Shown here piece by piece: positions 1-8,256 of a DNA stretch of 64,000 nt. The position numbers were made by a program, and so were the translations under genes. Source of the stretch: Pseudomonas sp. SID14000 (lineage in GTDB: Bacteria; Pseudomonadota; Gammaproteobacteria; Pseudomonadales; Pseudomonadaceae); assembly GCF_002165135.1 (NCBI RefSeq), contig NZ_NFZQ01000010.1:1-64000 (forward strand). Direction: 5' to 3'. Within the stretch, counting starts at the first letter, position 1. The number at the start of each line of letters is the position of its first letter. The notes beneath the pieces are model-generated. The model was not told the origin of the DNA, made no database searches, and saw only the letters and a program-made list of their open reading frames with translations.

Positions 1-584
1 ACCCGATTCACCGCCGTTACCAGTACGACCCGGCTGGAGAGTTGGTGCGAACCCTCGACAAGCTGCGGGGCGAGATCAAGTACGAGTATGAAGCGAACGG
101 CCAGTTGCGCAGCCGCGATACCGGCTCACTGGTGGGTAGCGAGGAATTCCGCTACGACGCGGCGGCCAACCGTCTGGACTTCAACGCGCGGCAGTTCGAC
201 AAGGTCAAGGACAATCGGATCAAACAGTGGCGGGATCAGGAGTACCGTTATGATCCGTGGGGCAACCTGATCGAGAAGCGCTCGGGGCATAGCAAGCTGC
301 AGAGCTTTAGCTATGACTGCGAGAACCGGCTGGTGCGGGCGGAGACGCTGGTCAATGGCAAGCTGGAGAGTACCGGGCACTACCGTTACGACAGCCTGGG
401 GCGGCGAATAGCCAAGCAGGCGGAAATCAACGGCGAAGTCGAGCAGAAGCGCTTCCTCTGGCAAGGGCTGAGAATGCTGCGGGAGGAGACGCCAAGGCAG
501 AGCATCCTGTACCTGTATGAGCCGGGTAGCTATGCGCCGTTGGCGCGGGTTGATCAGGCTGATGGGGCGGGCATGCCTGGGTGA
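1..584 (+). pseudogene. Rhs/YD-repeat protein, truncated at both ends
   Basis: The frame is open from base 3 and enters from outside the window. The product has the tyrosine/aspartate YD repeats of Rhs proteins, for example RRYQYDPAGELV, YEANGQL, EYRYDPWGNL and YRYDSLGRR, ending with FLWQGLRMLREE and LYLYEPGSYAPLARVDQA. In intact Rhs proteins this segment is followed by a conserved core and a variable toxin tip. Here the Rhs-like sequence stops after ARVDQA (about 560-570) and the frame ends a few codons later. The next bases encode part of an IclR regulator. The toxin end has therefore been lost in a deletion or recombination. Whether the upstream part is intact cannot be seen. Confidence 0.75.
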
Positions 585-893
585 GTTGGCGGCCGATGAA
601 GTGCAGCGCCTGGTGACCCATGAGCGGGGGGCGACAAGACGGTGCTGCGCGATATCGAGGAGGAAGCGAACAAGGGGTTCGGCCAGCGCACCGAAGGGCA
701 CTGGGAGTACCCGGTGCGCTTGCCGTTCCTGATTCGCGCGATTGCCCTGCCGGTGCATGCCGAAGGGCGCCTGGCCGGGAGCATTGCCTTGCACTGGCCG
801 CTGGACCAGGCAACGGTGGAGCGAGCGTTGAACCTGCACTTGAACAGCCTGGCGACCACGGTGGGCGAGGTGCAGCGGGCTTTGGTAGTTTGA
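574..893 (+). pseudogene. IclR-family regulator, C-terminal remnant with frameshift
   Basis: Two overlapping frames together read as the effector-binding end of an IclR regulator. The first gives ELAADEVQRLVTHERG. The second gives GDKTVLRDIEEEANKGFG and ends with GSIALHWPLDQATVE and LNSLATTVGEVQRALVV, typical of the IclR C-terminal domain. The frames meet in a run of six G at 626-631. One more G would restore a continuous reading through ERGGDKTV. The DNA-binding domain is absent because the 5' side is Rhs sequence. This is a fossil, not a working regulator. Confidence 0.65.
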
Positions 894-898
894 GTCAA

Positions 899-1007
899 CC
901 TGTACCGGCCTCTTCGCGGGTAAACCCGCTCCCACAGGGAAAGTGCATTGCCCGGGGCTGCCCGGTACTTGTGGGAGCGGGTTCCCCCGCGAAGAGGCCA
1001 GTGCAGC
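899..1007. repeat. REP palindrome pair
   Basis: Two inverted copies of the P. putida REP unit face each other. The left arm reads cctcttcgcgggtaaacc and continues into cgctcccacagg. The right arm is its near-complement around gtgggagcgggttcccc. The pair lies downstream of the IclR remnant and could fold into a large hairpin. Confidence 0.85.
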
Positions 1008-1136
1008 AAACAGCAAAAAGAAGCGGTGTCCAAGGCCCTTCAGCGCTCAAGGCTGTAGATCCGGCACTCCGCCAGCAACGCCAGCAGGTTTGGCTCCCGC
1101 TATGCTGCTGCAAGCGATATTGCGGCTTTAGTGCAA

Positions 1137-1690
1137 TCAGCCTGACCCGGTTTCGTACACCGCAGCGATACGCCTTGGTAGCAGGGCAGAGCCCACACCC
1201 GAGCTGACGATGCTCAGCAGGGTGAAGATATCGTTCACCTGCATGGCTACCTTGGGTTCGAAGCCGGCCTGCAGGAACACCCGGGCGCCATCGCGGTGGG
1301 TGACAAAGTTCTTCAGGCGCTGCAGCAGATCGACGTTGGAGCCCAGGGGCAGATCGATGTTGAGTTCGCTGCGGTGCAACTTGAGGCCCATGACCAGCTT
1401 GGGCACGGTTATTACCGTCGGCGAGTAGAGCGCACCCAGGCGGAAGCGCTGGCATAAAAGGTGGCGGGTTCGCGGGTATGGCGGACCATCTGCTCGGCCT
1501 CCTGGATCAGCTGGCGGCCTTCATGCTTGAACAGCGGGCAGCGCAGTGCGCTTTCCAGCGTGTGGATGGCGCGGTGCACGCTGACGGCGCTGGTGACCAG
1601 CTCCGCGGCGGCGCGGCCGAGGTTGCCGGTGCGCATTAAGACGAGGAAGGTTTCCAGCTTCTTGAGGGGCAGTGCTTCGTCGATCAGCAT
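1137..1690 (-). pseudogene. LysR-family regulator remnant, MdcR-like
   Basis: The reverse strand starts with MLIDEALPLKKLETFLVL, then a LysR helix-turn-helix (NLGRAAAELVTSAVSVHRA) and CPLFKHEGR, closely resembling the malonate regulator MdcR as I recall it. After HEGR about 20 codons are missing. A frameshift then moves the reading to GALYSPTV and MGLKLHRSELNIDLPLGS. A second, larger gap joins DLLQRLKN to HRDGARVFLQAGFEPKV. The protein ends early after IAAVYE. Several independent deletions mean it cannot be functional. No malonate decarboxylase genes are in the window. Confidence 0.7.
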
Positions 1691-1731
1691 GTGTCCAGAG
1701 CCTGTAGAGTGTCTCCTGTAGGAGCGCCAGG

Positions 1732-2388
1732 TCATTGCATGGATTCGATCAAGGCCCACAACGCCGGGGCGTTGAAATCATCGATCACCAACCCGGCTCC
1801 CGCTGCCAGCAGCCGCTCCGGCGCCTGCGTAGTGGCCACGCCCACGGTAAAAATCCCCGCGCCACTTGCTGCCACCACCCCCGGCAGCGAATCCTCGAAG
1901 GCCAGTGCCTGCCCGGCCTCGGCACCCAGCCGCTGCAACCCGGTCAGGTAGGGCAACGGGTCCGGCTTGGGCCGTGCCAGTTCCTCGGCCACCAGCACAT
2001 GCGCGAAGCGCTGGCCCAGGCCCATGGCGTTCAACATGTGCTCGGCGTTCAGCCGCGGTGCATTGGTCACCACGCACATGCCGATGTCACGAGCCCGGGC
2101 ATGTTCCAGCAGGCGCACCAGGCCCGGCATCGGCTCAAGAGCTGGCGACATGTCGCGGAACAGCGCCTCCTTGCGGTCGGCCAGCACCTGGCACTGCTCG
2201 GCGCTGGCATCGGCAAACAACTCGGCGAACAGCTCGCCATTGGCGCGGCCGCTGACCTGGGCATTGAACTGCGCCTGGCTCAGCTCGCGGCCGTCATGCT
2301 CGCGCAGCAGTTGGCGAAAGGCCTGCAGGTGCAAGGTGTCAGTGTCGGTGAGGGTTCCGTCGAGGTCGAACAGCAGGGCAGTCAGCAT
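1732..2388 (-). CDS. HAD-superfamily phosphatase (beta-phosphoglucomutase-like)
   Basis: A 218-residue cytoplasmic haloacid dehalogenase-type hydrolase. Motif I is LLFDLDGTLTD, with nucleophile Asp8 and acid/base Asp10. Motif II is the Thr of VVTNAPR, motif III the Lys of ARPKPDP, and motif IV the acidic pair in AFEDSLPG. The alpha-helical cap between motifs I and II is of the phosphoglycolate phosphatase/beta-phosphoglucomutase type. Length and motifs look complete. The substrate cannot be told from sequence; a sugar phosphate or phosphoglycolate is likely. It stands between two regulator remnants with no obvious operon partner. Confidence 0.85.
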   Translation of the reverse strand: MLTALLFDLDGTLTDTDTLHLQAFRQLLREHDGRELSQAQFNAQVSGRANGELFAELFADASAEQCQVLADRKEALFRDMSPALEPMPGLVRLLEHARARDIGMCVVTNAPRLNAEHMLNAMGLGQRFAHVLVAEELARPKPDPLPYLTGLQRLGAEAGQALAFEDSLPGVVAASGAGIFTVGVATTQAPERLLAAGAGLVIDDFNAPALWALIESMQ

Positions 2389-2441
2389 TGGGTATCCAGG
2401 TCAAGAAATCGTGGGCGGGCCAGAAGGGAGATTCTTTGCCT

Positions 2442-2744
2442 TTGGAGTTACGTGAACTTCGCTACTTCCTGAGTGTACTGGAGTACGGCAGCCTTGGCAG
2501 AGCTGTACTCCAACTCGGGGTTGGCGCTTGCGCATCGAGTGAGCAACTGTCGAAGCAGGAACGCCTACTGAGTAACCGTCCGTTGGCACGCTCCGGCTTC
2601 GAATATCATGCCGTGCCTGTCCTCGCTGGCGGCGCAGGGCGTGCAAGCCGGGCTTCCAACGGCTTGCACCCCATGCGGCAAAGGCTGAAGACTGGTTTGG
2701 TCATCAGTTCTGGTTGGCATAGGTGGCTGGGCGCAGGTAGCTGA
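2442..2744 (+). pseudogene. LysR-family regulator, N-terminal fragment
   Basis: From a possible TTG start the frame reads MELRELRYFLSVLEYGSLG, RAVLQLGVGACASSEQLSK and RLLSNRPLARSG. This is the winged helix of a LysR regulator, of the type that normally continues SALSEQLSKLERRLGNRLL. Several conserved positions are already changed (ACASSEQL, LLSNRP). After about residue 52 all similarity is lost and no effector domain follows. I read it as a 5' fragment of a lost LysR gene rather than a short functional protein. Confidence 0.55.
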
Positions 2745-2949
2745 TCTTCTGCACCTTGCCGTCGCTGTCACGGTAGGTGAGGGTGGCGGTGTCGGCGTGG
2801 CCGGTGGCGTGGCTCGGGGCCTCCACCGCGATCACTTGGGCGATGTCCAGGTTCATGCCGTACTGGTACGGGGAGGCGGTCTGGGCGTAGGCGCCGACGC
2901 TGCTGCCGAGGGTCAGGGTGGCGATGGTGATTGCTTTGATGAAGGTCAT
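2704..2949 (-). CDS. DUF2790 small periplasmic protein
   Basis: An 81-residue protein with a signal peptide (MTFIKAITIATLTLGSSVG, cleavage probably after AYA) and a short mature domain containing YQYGMNLDIAQVIAVEAP and TLTYRDSDGKVQKISYLRP. This is the pattern of the DUF2790 family, small secreted proteins common in Pseudomonas. Two ATG codons are available. I chose 2949 because GGAGA lies about 7 bases upstream of it, while it is almost adjacent to the ATG at 2955. The role of the family is unknown to me. It is a single-gene unit. Confidence 0.75.
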   Translation of the reverse strand: MTFIKAITIATLTLGSSVGAYAQTASPYQYGMNLDIAQVIAVEAPSHATGHADTATLTYRDSDGKVQKISYLRPATYANQN

Positions 2950-3168
2950 GATCATTCTCCGTTAGTTTGGGTAGTGGGATCAGCGACTGCTTGCTGCCTG
3001 GGATAAATGTTGCGCGATAATGTTTAGTGCGCAAAGTATATTTCCACTATCATGTCTATTGAAGGGCTGCATCGTCGGAAAGACTGTGTGGGCCGCCACG
3101 ATGGCTGATATGTTTCCCGCGCACCGGTTTGCGTCCGATCGACGCTGACCCATCAAGGAAGAAAAGCA

Positions 3169-4218
3169 ATGAAAACAGTGCTCGGCTTGTTGCTCTTTAT
3201 CTGCCTGGACATACCTGCATTCGCTGGCTACAAGACCATTGGCTTCAAGGTCTCGACATTACCGGACAGGCAAACTGACCGCCCGGTGGAGCTGGTCGTC
3301 TGGTACCCGAGTACGACCACTGCGACACCACAGTTGATCGCTGATACCCCGGTTTTCATCGGTGACCTCGCTGTGCGCGATGCACCTCCAGCTGCAGGCA
3401 CGTATCCATTGGTGGTGCTTTCCCACGGCTTTCGCGGTAATTGGGGAAACCAGTCGTGGCTGGCCAGTGCACTGGCTCACCAAGGCTACATCGTGGCGGC
3501 GGTCAACCACCCTGGCACGACCACCCGCGATCGCAGCCCTGAGGCCGCGGCACAGTTGTGGCAGCGTCCCATCGACTTGCGGCGGGCCATCGATGCGGTC
3601 ATGGCCCAGACGGATCAGTTCGGACGGGTGGCGAAGGGCCAAGTTGCAGTGGTCGGCCACTCACTGGGTGGCTGGACCGCACTGGAAATTGCCGGCGCCC
3701 GGTTCGATCCCAAGCGTTTTGCCCAGGACTGTTTCATCCATCCGCAGCTGTCGAGTTGCAGCGTCTACAAACAGATCAATGCCGATAGCGCCCCGGCATC
3801 GAAAGCTCGACTGGGCGGCGATCTGCGCGACAGTCGTGTCACCGCCATCGTTACCCTGGATCTTGGCCTGTCACGTGGCCTGACCGATGAAAGCCTTGCG
3901 GCTTTGCCAGTGCCGACGTTGGTGATTGCGGCCGGCGCGCCTTCTGAAGACCTTCCCGCGCAGCTGGAATCTGCTGACCTGGCCAAGCGTCTGCCCTTGG
4001 CGACGAGTCGTTATGTCGAGGTCGAGGACGCCAGCCATTTCAGCTTCTTGTCGGCGTGCAAACCAGGCGCGATGGCGTTGCTCGAAGACGATGCGCCAGG
4101 GGATGGTGTTATATGCCGGGACGGCGATAACGCCCGGTCGCGGGCGTCGATCCAGTTGCAGATTGCCTCGTTGGTGACTGAGTTCCTGGAGCAGCATTTC
4201 GCAACGGGTGACCGTTGA
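3169..4218 (+). CDS. Secreted alpha/beta hydrolase (dienelactone hydrolase/PAF-acetylhydrolase-like)
   Basis: A 349-residue exported hydrolase. The signal peptide (MKTVLGLLLFICLDIPAFA) is followed by a strand reading ELVVWYPS, the oxyanion region VLSHGFRGN, and the nucleophile elbow GHSLGG with Ser165. The likely catalytic histidine is His290 in EDASHFSF. The pattern fits the dienelactone hydrolase/PAF-acetylhydrolase-like group often annotated as 'lipoprotein signal peptide' hydrolases, acting on an ester or short acyl substrate in the periplasm or outside. AAGGAAG upstream of the ATG is a good ribosome binding site. The natural substrate cannot be deduced. Confidence 0.75.
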   Translation: MKTVLGLLLFICLDIPAFAGYKTIGFKVSTLPDRQTDRPVELVVWYPSTTTATPQLIADTPVFIGDLAVRDAPPAAGTYPLVVLSHGFRGNWGNQSWLASALAHQGYIVAAVNHPGTTTRDRSPEAAAQLWQRPIDLRRAIDAVMAQTDQFGRVAKGQVAVVGHSLGGWTALEIAGARFDPKRFAQDCFIHPQLSSCSVYKQINADSAPASKARLGGDLRDSRVTAIVTLDLGLSRGLTDESLAALPVPTLVIAAGAPSEDLPAQLESADLAKRLPLATSRYVEVEDASHFSFLSACKPGAMALLEDDAPGDGVICRDGDNARSRASIQLQIASLVTEFLEQHFATGDR

Positions 4219-4239
4219 TCCCGGTCAGCCCCCGCTCGT

Positions 4240-5208
4240 TCAGGATGTCAATCCGAGGTGATCTGGGGGCAGTCTGGGCTGGCACACTTCTGGGCAGCGG
4301 GCGCTAATCAAGGGGGGGGCACAGATGCCATGCTGGAGCCGAGAGAGCATCCAGTCGATAAATACCTGGGTCTCGGCGACTGCCTCCTGCGACACCCCAT
4401 AGTAGTAGCGAGTCAGCGGCAGTCGTAGATGAGGCAGCGGGGTGTGCAGTCGGCCGGTGGCAAGATCCTTGCCCAGCAGCGTGGCCGGACACAGCGCCAG
4501 GCCAAGGCCGTCGACGGCAGCTTGCAGCACCAGGTGCATGTGATCGAACTGCAGCGCTGGCCGTTGTCTTGCCTGGCTGACACCGGCCAGCTTGCACCAG
4601 GCCTGCCAATCCCCACTGCGTGTCCTGCCCGAGAGCAGGGTATGGCGCAGCACATCCGACGACGCCTGAACCGGTATCGCCTCCAGAAGAGAAGGCGCGG
4701 CGACCAGCAGCAGCTCGTCCTCGAACAGCATGTTCGGTTCCAGGTTGGCCGCCCAGCCTGCGCTGCCCCGACGCACCACCAAATCGAAGGCCTCACGCGA
4801 TGGGTCCGGGGCCAGGGTGCTGGTCACGATTTCGGGCTGGATTTCCGGAAACTGCGTCATGAAATCGGGTAACCGAGGGATCAGCCAGCGCACGGCAAAG
4901 GAGGGGCGCACGTTGATGATTACCTTGCGCGATGTACTGCTTCGGGTCAGGGCCTGGGTGGCGTTGGCGATCTGCGCCAGGCCCAGGTTGATCTGTTCAT
5001 AGTAAGTCTGGCCGCTCGGGGTGAGTAGCGACTGCCGATTTCGGCGTTCGAACAACATTACGCCCAGGTGCTCTTCGAGCAGGCGTATATGGCGGCTGAC
5101 AGCACTGTGGGTGACGTGCAGCTCCTCGGCGGCACGGCTGAAGCTCTGGTGACGCGCAGCCGAGGCAAAGGCCCGGAGGGCATTCAAGGGTGGGAGGTCG
5201 CTGATCAT
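4240..5208 (-). CDS. LysR-family transcriptional regulator (GcvA-like)
   Basis: A 322-residue regulator. The helix-turn-helix spans about residues 20-60 (SFSRAAEELHVTHSAVSRH) with the FERRNR wing typical of GcvA-like members, followed by a type 2 periplasmic-binding-like effector domain. It is divergent from the lysE-type exporter at 5422, with 213 bases between. LysR regulators next to LysE exporters often control them in response to the exported amino acid, so that is the simplest inference. The C-terminal 25 residues after SRLQHGI look like a non-conserved extension. Confidence 0.85.
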   Translation of the reverse strand: MISDLPPLNALRAFASAARHQSFSRAAEELHVTHSAVSRHIRLLEEHLGVMLFERRNRQSLLTPSGQTYYEQINLGLAQIANATQALTRSSTSRKVIINVRPSFAVRWLIPRLPDFMTQFPEIQPEIVTSTLAPDPSREAFDLVVRRGSAGWAANLEPNMLFEDELLLVAAPSLLEAIPVQASSDVLRHTLLSGRTRSGDWQAWCKLAGVSQARQRPALQFDHMHLVLQAAVDGLGLALCPATLLGKDLATGRLHTPLPHLRLPLTRYYYGVSQEAVAETQVFIDWMLSRLQHGICAPPLISARCPEVCQPRLPPDHLGLTS

Positions 5209-5226
5209 GTGTCTAATTTTGTCACA
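5208..5226. promoter_or_regulatory. Possible LysR operator (TGTG-N11-CACA)
   Basis: TGTG and CACA are separated by 11 bases directly at the start of the LysR gene. This fits the dyad architecture of LysR sites, but the arms are only 4 bases. It would sit in the divergent region shared with the lysE-like gene. Confidence 0.3.
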
Positions 5227-5421
5227 TCAGGGGCACAAATAAAGCGTTTGTCAGCGATGGTGTTTCACGCCACGCTGACGCCGCTCTATTTGTTCTGGTC
5301 TTCGTCCATGTGCGCAACAACCATCCGCTTCGCTGATCGGACTTCGCTGCGTGCGGCGTTGATCCTCGGGTGTCGTGGACGGCCCTAACACGCTTCAGTT
5401 CAATGCCAGGAGGCATTTTGC

Positions 5422-6030
5422 ATGGCTAGCTATGGACTGTTCCTTGTCCTCGCGACTTTCACCGTGTTAAGCCCCGGTCCCGGGGTGGTGCTGACCCTCT
5501 CCAATGCCCTGCGCCACGGCTGGAGCGGTGCGCTGCCGGGGATCTTTGGCATCGCCTTGGGCGCTTTCATCGTCGCCGGGCTCTCGGCCAGCAGCGTGGG
5601 GTTGGTCCTGGCGACTTCGGCAACGGCGTTCACCGTGCTCAAGTACGTCGGCGCGTTGTACCTGTTGTACTTGGGGGGGAAGATGTGGCGTACCCAGCGT
5701 TTCATCCCGGCGTTTACCGTGACCGCCACGCAACCCTGGCGGCGCTTCGTCGAAGCGTTGTCGATCCAGCTGCTGAATCCCAAGGCTGGTTTCTTCTTCC
5801 TGGCGGTGTTTCCACAATTCATCAGTCCGCAGGACAACTACTACCGTCAGTTCTTCCTGCTGGTTTCATCCTACGCGTTGCTGGTCGTGCTGGTACACAC
5901 CGGCTATGCGCTGATGGCCAATGGCGCCAGGGGCTGGTTGTCGAGCGACCGCGGTGCGCGAATTGTCGGCAAACTCTCCGGCATCACCTTCTTCTGTTTT
6001 GGTGTTCTGATGGCCTCGGCCAGTAAATGA
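5422..6030 (+). CDS. LysE-family amino acid exporter
   Basis: A 202-residue inner-membrane protein with about six hydrophobic segments. The family signature near the start is SPGPGVVLTLSNALRHGW, followed by LKYVGALYLLYLGGKMWR and the LNPKAGFFFLAVFPQFIS segment of the LysE/RhtB superfamily. These proteins expel amino acids or related molecules using the proton gradient. GGAGG precedes the ATG by about 8 bases. It is transcribed away from the LysR gene at 4240-5208, its probable regulator. The substrate is not predictable from sequence alone. Confidence 0.88.
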   Translation: MASYGLFLVLATFTVLSPGPGVVLTLSNALRHGWSGALPGIFGIALGAFIVAGLSASSVGLVLATSATAFTVLKYVGALYLLYLGGKMWRTQRFIPAFTVTATQPWRRFVEALSIQLLNPKAGFFFLAVFPQFISPQDNYYRQFFLLVSSYALLVVLVHTGYALMANGARGWLSSDRGARIVGKLSGITFFCFGVLMASASK

Positions 6031-6209
6031 ACTGCTTCAAAACACTTTAACCAGGCGGCTGTGCGGGGGATTACGACGTGTCACTGCTTTACGGATAAAG
6101 TGCCCGTCATAATTGCATTCCAGGCAGGAATGCCCCCATGAAAAACATGAATTTTATTTATGGTGACGGATCTCTTAGCCTGATGGTTCCCGCATATGGA
6201 GATGACGCG

Positions 6210-6842
6210 ATGAACAATTCCAGGCTGTGCTTGTACGTTGACGCTCAATTCACCAGTCCTTACGCCATGTCGTGTTTTGTGGCACTTCGCGAAAAGGAAA
6301 TCGAGTTCGAATTGAGTTCCCTTGACCTGGGCACACTGGAACATCAGGCGCAAGGTTTTTCCCGTCTTTCGCTGACGCAGAGAGTGCCCACCCTGGTGCA
6401 TGGCGATTTTGCGTTGTCCGAGTCATCGGCAATCACAGAGTATCTTGAAGAGCTTTTTCCGCGGACGCCGATTTACCCAGTGAACTCACTGCTACGTGCC
6501 AGGGCGCGGCAAGTTCAGGCATGGCTACGCAGTGACCTGCTGCCCATTCGTCAGGAGCGTTCCACGCTCGGCGTATTCTATGGCGTCAAATCCGGCCCCT
6601 TGTCCGCCTCGGCTGAGTCTGCAAAACAAAAGTTGGTGAATGCAGCACAACTGTTGCTTGCCGATGATCCCGATTACCTGTTTGGTCGTTGGTCTATCGC
6701 TGATGTTGATCTCGCATTGATGCTCAATCGATTGATATTCAATGGTGACAGTCTTCCTGCCAGATTGGAGGATTATGCTCAGCGACAATGGCAGCGCCCG
6801 ACCGTGCAGGAGTGGGTCAAGCTGACGCGACCTTTGCTATAG
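6210..6842 (+). CDS. yfcF: Glutathione S-transferase, YfcF type
   Basis: A 210-residue cytosolic glutathione transferase. The thioredoxin-fold N-terminal half has the YfcF-like opening LYVDAQFTSPYAMSCFVAL, the cis-proline RVPTL and the glutathione-binding SESSAITEYLEE. The helical C-terminal half includes ARQVQAWLRSDLLPIR and FGRWSIADVDLALMLNRL. It closely follows E. coli YfcF as I know it, a transferase linked to peroxide defence. An upstream in-frame ATG exists at 6138. I prefer 6210 because GGAG lies 8 bases before it and the product then starts where the family starts. Confidence 0.85.
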   Translation: MNNSRLCLYVDAQFTSPYAMSCFVALREKEIEFELSSLDLGTLEHQAQGFSRLSLTQRVPTLVHGDFALSESSAITEYLEELFPRTPIYPVNSLLRARARQVQAWLRSDLLPIRQERSTLGVFYGVKSGPLSASAESAKQKLVNAAQLLLADDPDYLFGRWSIADVDLALMLNRLIFNGDSLPARLEDYAQRQWQRPTVQEWVKLTRPLL

Positions 6843-7005
6843 CGGCAGCGCATGGCGGTCAGGCGGGAAAGCGACATCACGTTTGCTGACATTTCAATGC
6901 CCTGTACTGGCATTTTCTCTGGAGTATCAGTCCAGGCAACCTGTTGCTTTTGATCGTAGCCGCGAAGCCGACGACGAAGGGGGCTGTTCAGCGTGCTCCG
7001 AAAAG

Positions 7006-7019
7006 AGTACAAATGTGCT
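7006..7019. promoter_or_regulatory. LexA2 operator
   Basis: The sequence AGTACAAATGTGCT matches GTAC-N4-GTGC, the operator I recall being described for P. putida LexA2, which differs from the usual CTG-N10-CAG SOS box. It covers the ATG at 7013 and lies just before the ATG at 7022. A bound LexA2 dimer would therefore block its own operon. Confidence 0.8.
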
Positions 7020-7630
7020 CCATGGACAATCTAACCCCAAAACGCCGCGCCATCTTCGAGTTCATCCGTGAGCGTATCGCCGACCACGGCCAGCCGCCGA
7101 GCTTGGCCGATATCGCCACGCGCTTCGGTTTTGCCTCGCGCAGCGTGGCGCGCAAGCACATCACCGCCCTGTGCCAGGCCGGCTACATCGACGTCACGCC
7201 GAACCAGGCGCGGGGCATACGCCTGGCCGAACGGCTGCGCCGCCCGGAAATCCTCGAAGTGCCGGTGCTCGGCCAGGTGGCGGCAGGCGCCCCCATCGGC
7301 CCGGACCTCGACATTCACGAGCAGTTGCTGCTCGACCCCAGCCTGTTCCGCCGTACCCCCGACTACCTGCTGAAGGTGCGTGGCGACTCGATGATCGACG
7401 ACGGCATTTTCGACGGCGACCTGGTCGGCATCCTCCAGCAGGCCGACGCCCGTGATGGCCAGATCGTGGTCGCGCGCCTGGACGGCGAGGTGACCATCAA
7501 GCGCCTGCAACGCCAGGGTGGCAATTACCGGCTGTTGCCACGCAACCCGGCCTATGCGCCCATCGATGTGCGACCTGAACAGGAGTTCTTCATCGAAGGC
7601 GTGTTCTGCGGCTTGCTGAGGCGTGACTGA
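7013..7630 (+). CDS. lexA2: LexA2 repressor
   Basis: A 205-residue SOS repressor and self-cleaving serine protease. The N-terminal winged helix (LTPKRRAIFEFIRERIADHG, then PPSLADIATRFGFASRSVARKH) binds DNA. The C-terminal S24 domain has the Ala91-Gly92 cleavage site in VAAGAPIG, nucleophile Ser126 in GDSMIDDG and general base Lys163 in VTIKRL. RecA filaments trigger cleavage after DNA damage. It heads the mutasome operon and its stop overlaps the imuA start. ATG codons at 7013 and 7022 are both possible. I chose 7013 because AAGAG precedes it at a usable distance. The main SOS repressor, LexA1, would be elsewhere. Confidence 0.9.
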   Translation: MCSMDNLTPKRRAIFEFIRERIADHGQPPSLADIATRFGFASRSVARKHITALCQAGYIDVTPNQARGIRLAERLRRPEILEVPVLGQVAAGAPIGPDLDIHEQLLLDPSLFRRTPDYLLKVRGDSMIDDGIFDGDLVGILQQADARDGQIVVARLDGEVTIKRLQRQGGNYRLLPRNPAYAPIDVRPEQEFFIEGVFCGLLRRD

Positions 7631-8250
7631 TGGGCGCGGTGGTCGACCTCGACAGGCTGCTCGACCAGCGCCGGGTATGGCGCGGTCGGCAGGCCCAGGC
7701 GCGGCCACTCGGCCTGCAGCCCACGGGCCATGCTGCCCTTGACCAGTGCCTGCCGGAAGGCGGTTGGCCGGCGTCTGCGCTCAGCGAACTGTTGCTGGCC
7801 AGCCCCGGCTGTGGCGAATTGCAGCTGCTGTGGCCAACCCTGGCCCGTTTGAGTGCCGAGGCCAGCCGAATCGTACTGGTGGCACCGCCATTCATTCCTT
7901 ACGCCCCGGCCTGGCAGGCCGCAGGGGTGGACCTGCGCTGGCTGGTACAGGTGGCCGCCGAACCTGCAGATGCCCTGTGGGCTGCCGAGCAGTGCCTGCG
8001 TTCCGGCAGTTGCGCAGCGGTGCTGTGCTGGCCGGAGCGTGCCGATGACCGCGCCCTGCGGCGCTTGCAGGTGGCTGCCGAAACCGGCCAGGCGCTGGCC
8101 TTCGCCTGCAGGCCGCAACAGGCGGCGCATAACCCTTCACCTGCAGCGCTGCGCATTGCCATCGACACCCGTCCGGCACAATGGCGCGTGCTGAAAAGCC
8201 GTGGCGGCATGCCACCGGCGCAGCCCATCGCCTGCCCGGGGCGGGGCTGA
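7630..8250 (+). CDS. imuA: ImuA mutagenesis protein (RecA/SulA-like)
   Basis: A 206-residue RecA-like protein, second gene of the lexA2-imuA-imuB-dnaE2 cassette. It starts within the lexA2 stop (TGATG), so translation is coupled. The sequence shows PLGLQPTGHAALDQCLPEGG, ASALSELLLASPGCGELQLL and RIVLVAPPFIPYAPAWQ, typical of the ImuA/SulA-like family. The Walker A loop appears degenerate (ASPGCGELQ in place of GxxxxGKT), as usual for the family. ImuA acts with ImuB and DnaE2 in damage-induced, error-prone translesion synthesis. Confidence 0.88.
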   Translation: MGAVVDLDRLLDQRRVWRGRQAQARPLGLQPTGHAALDQCLPEGGWPASALSELLLASPGCGELQLLWPTLARLSAEASRIVLVAPPFIPYAPAWQAAGVDLRWLVQVAAEPADALWAAEQCLRSGSCAAVLCWPERADDRALRRLQVAAETGQALAFACRPQQAAHNPSPAALRIAIDTRPAQWRVLKSRGGMPPAQPIACPGRG

Positions 8251-8256
8251 TGCAGC

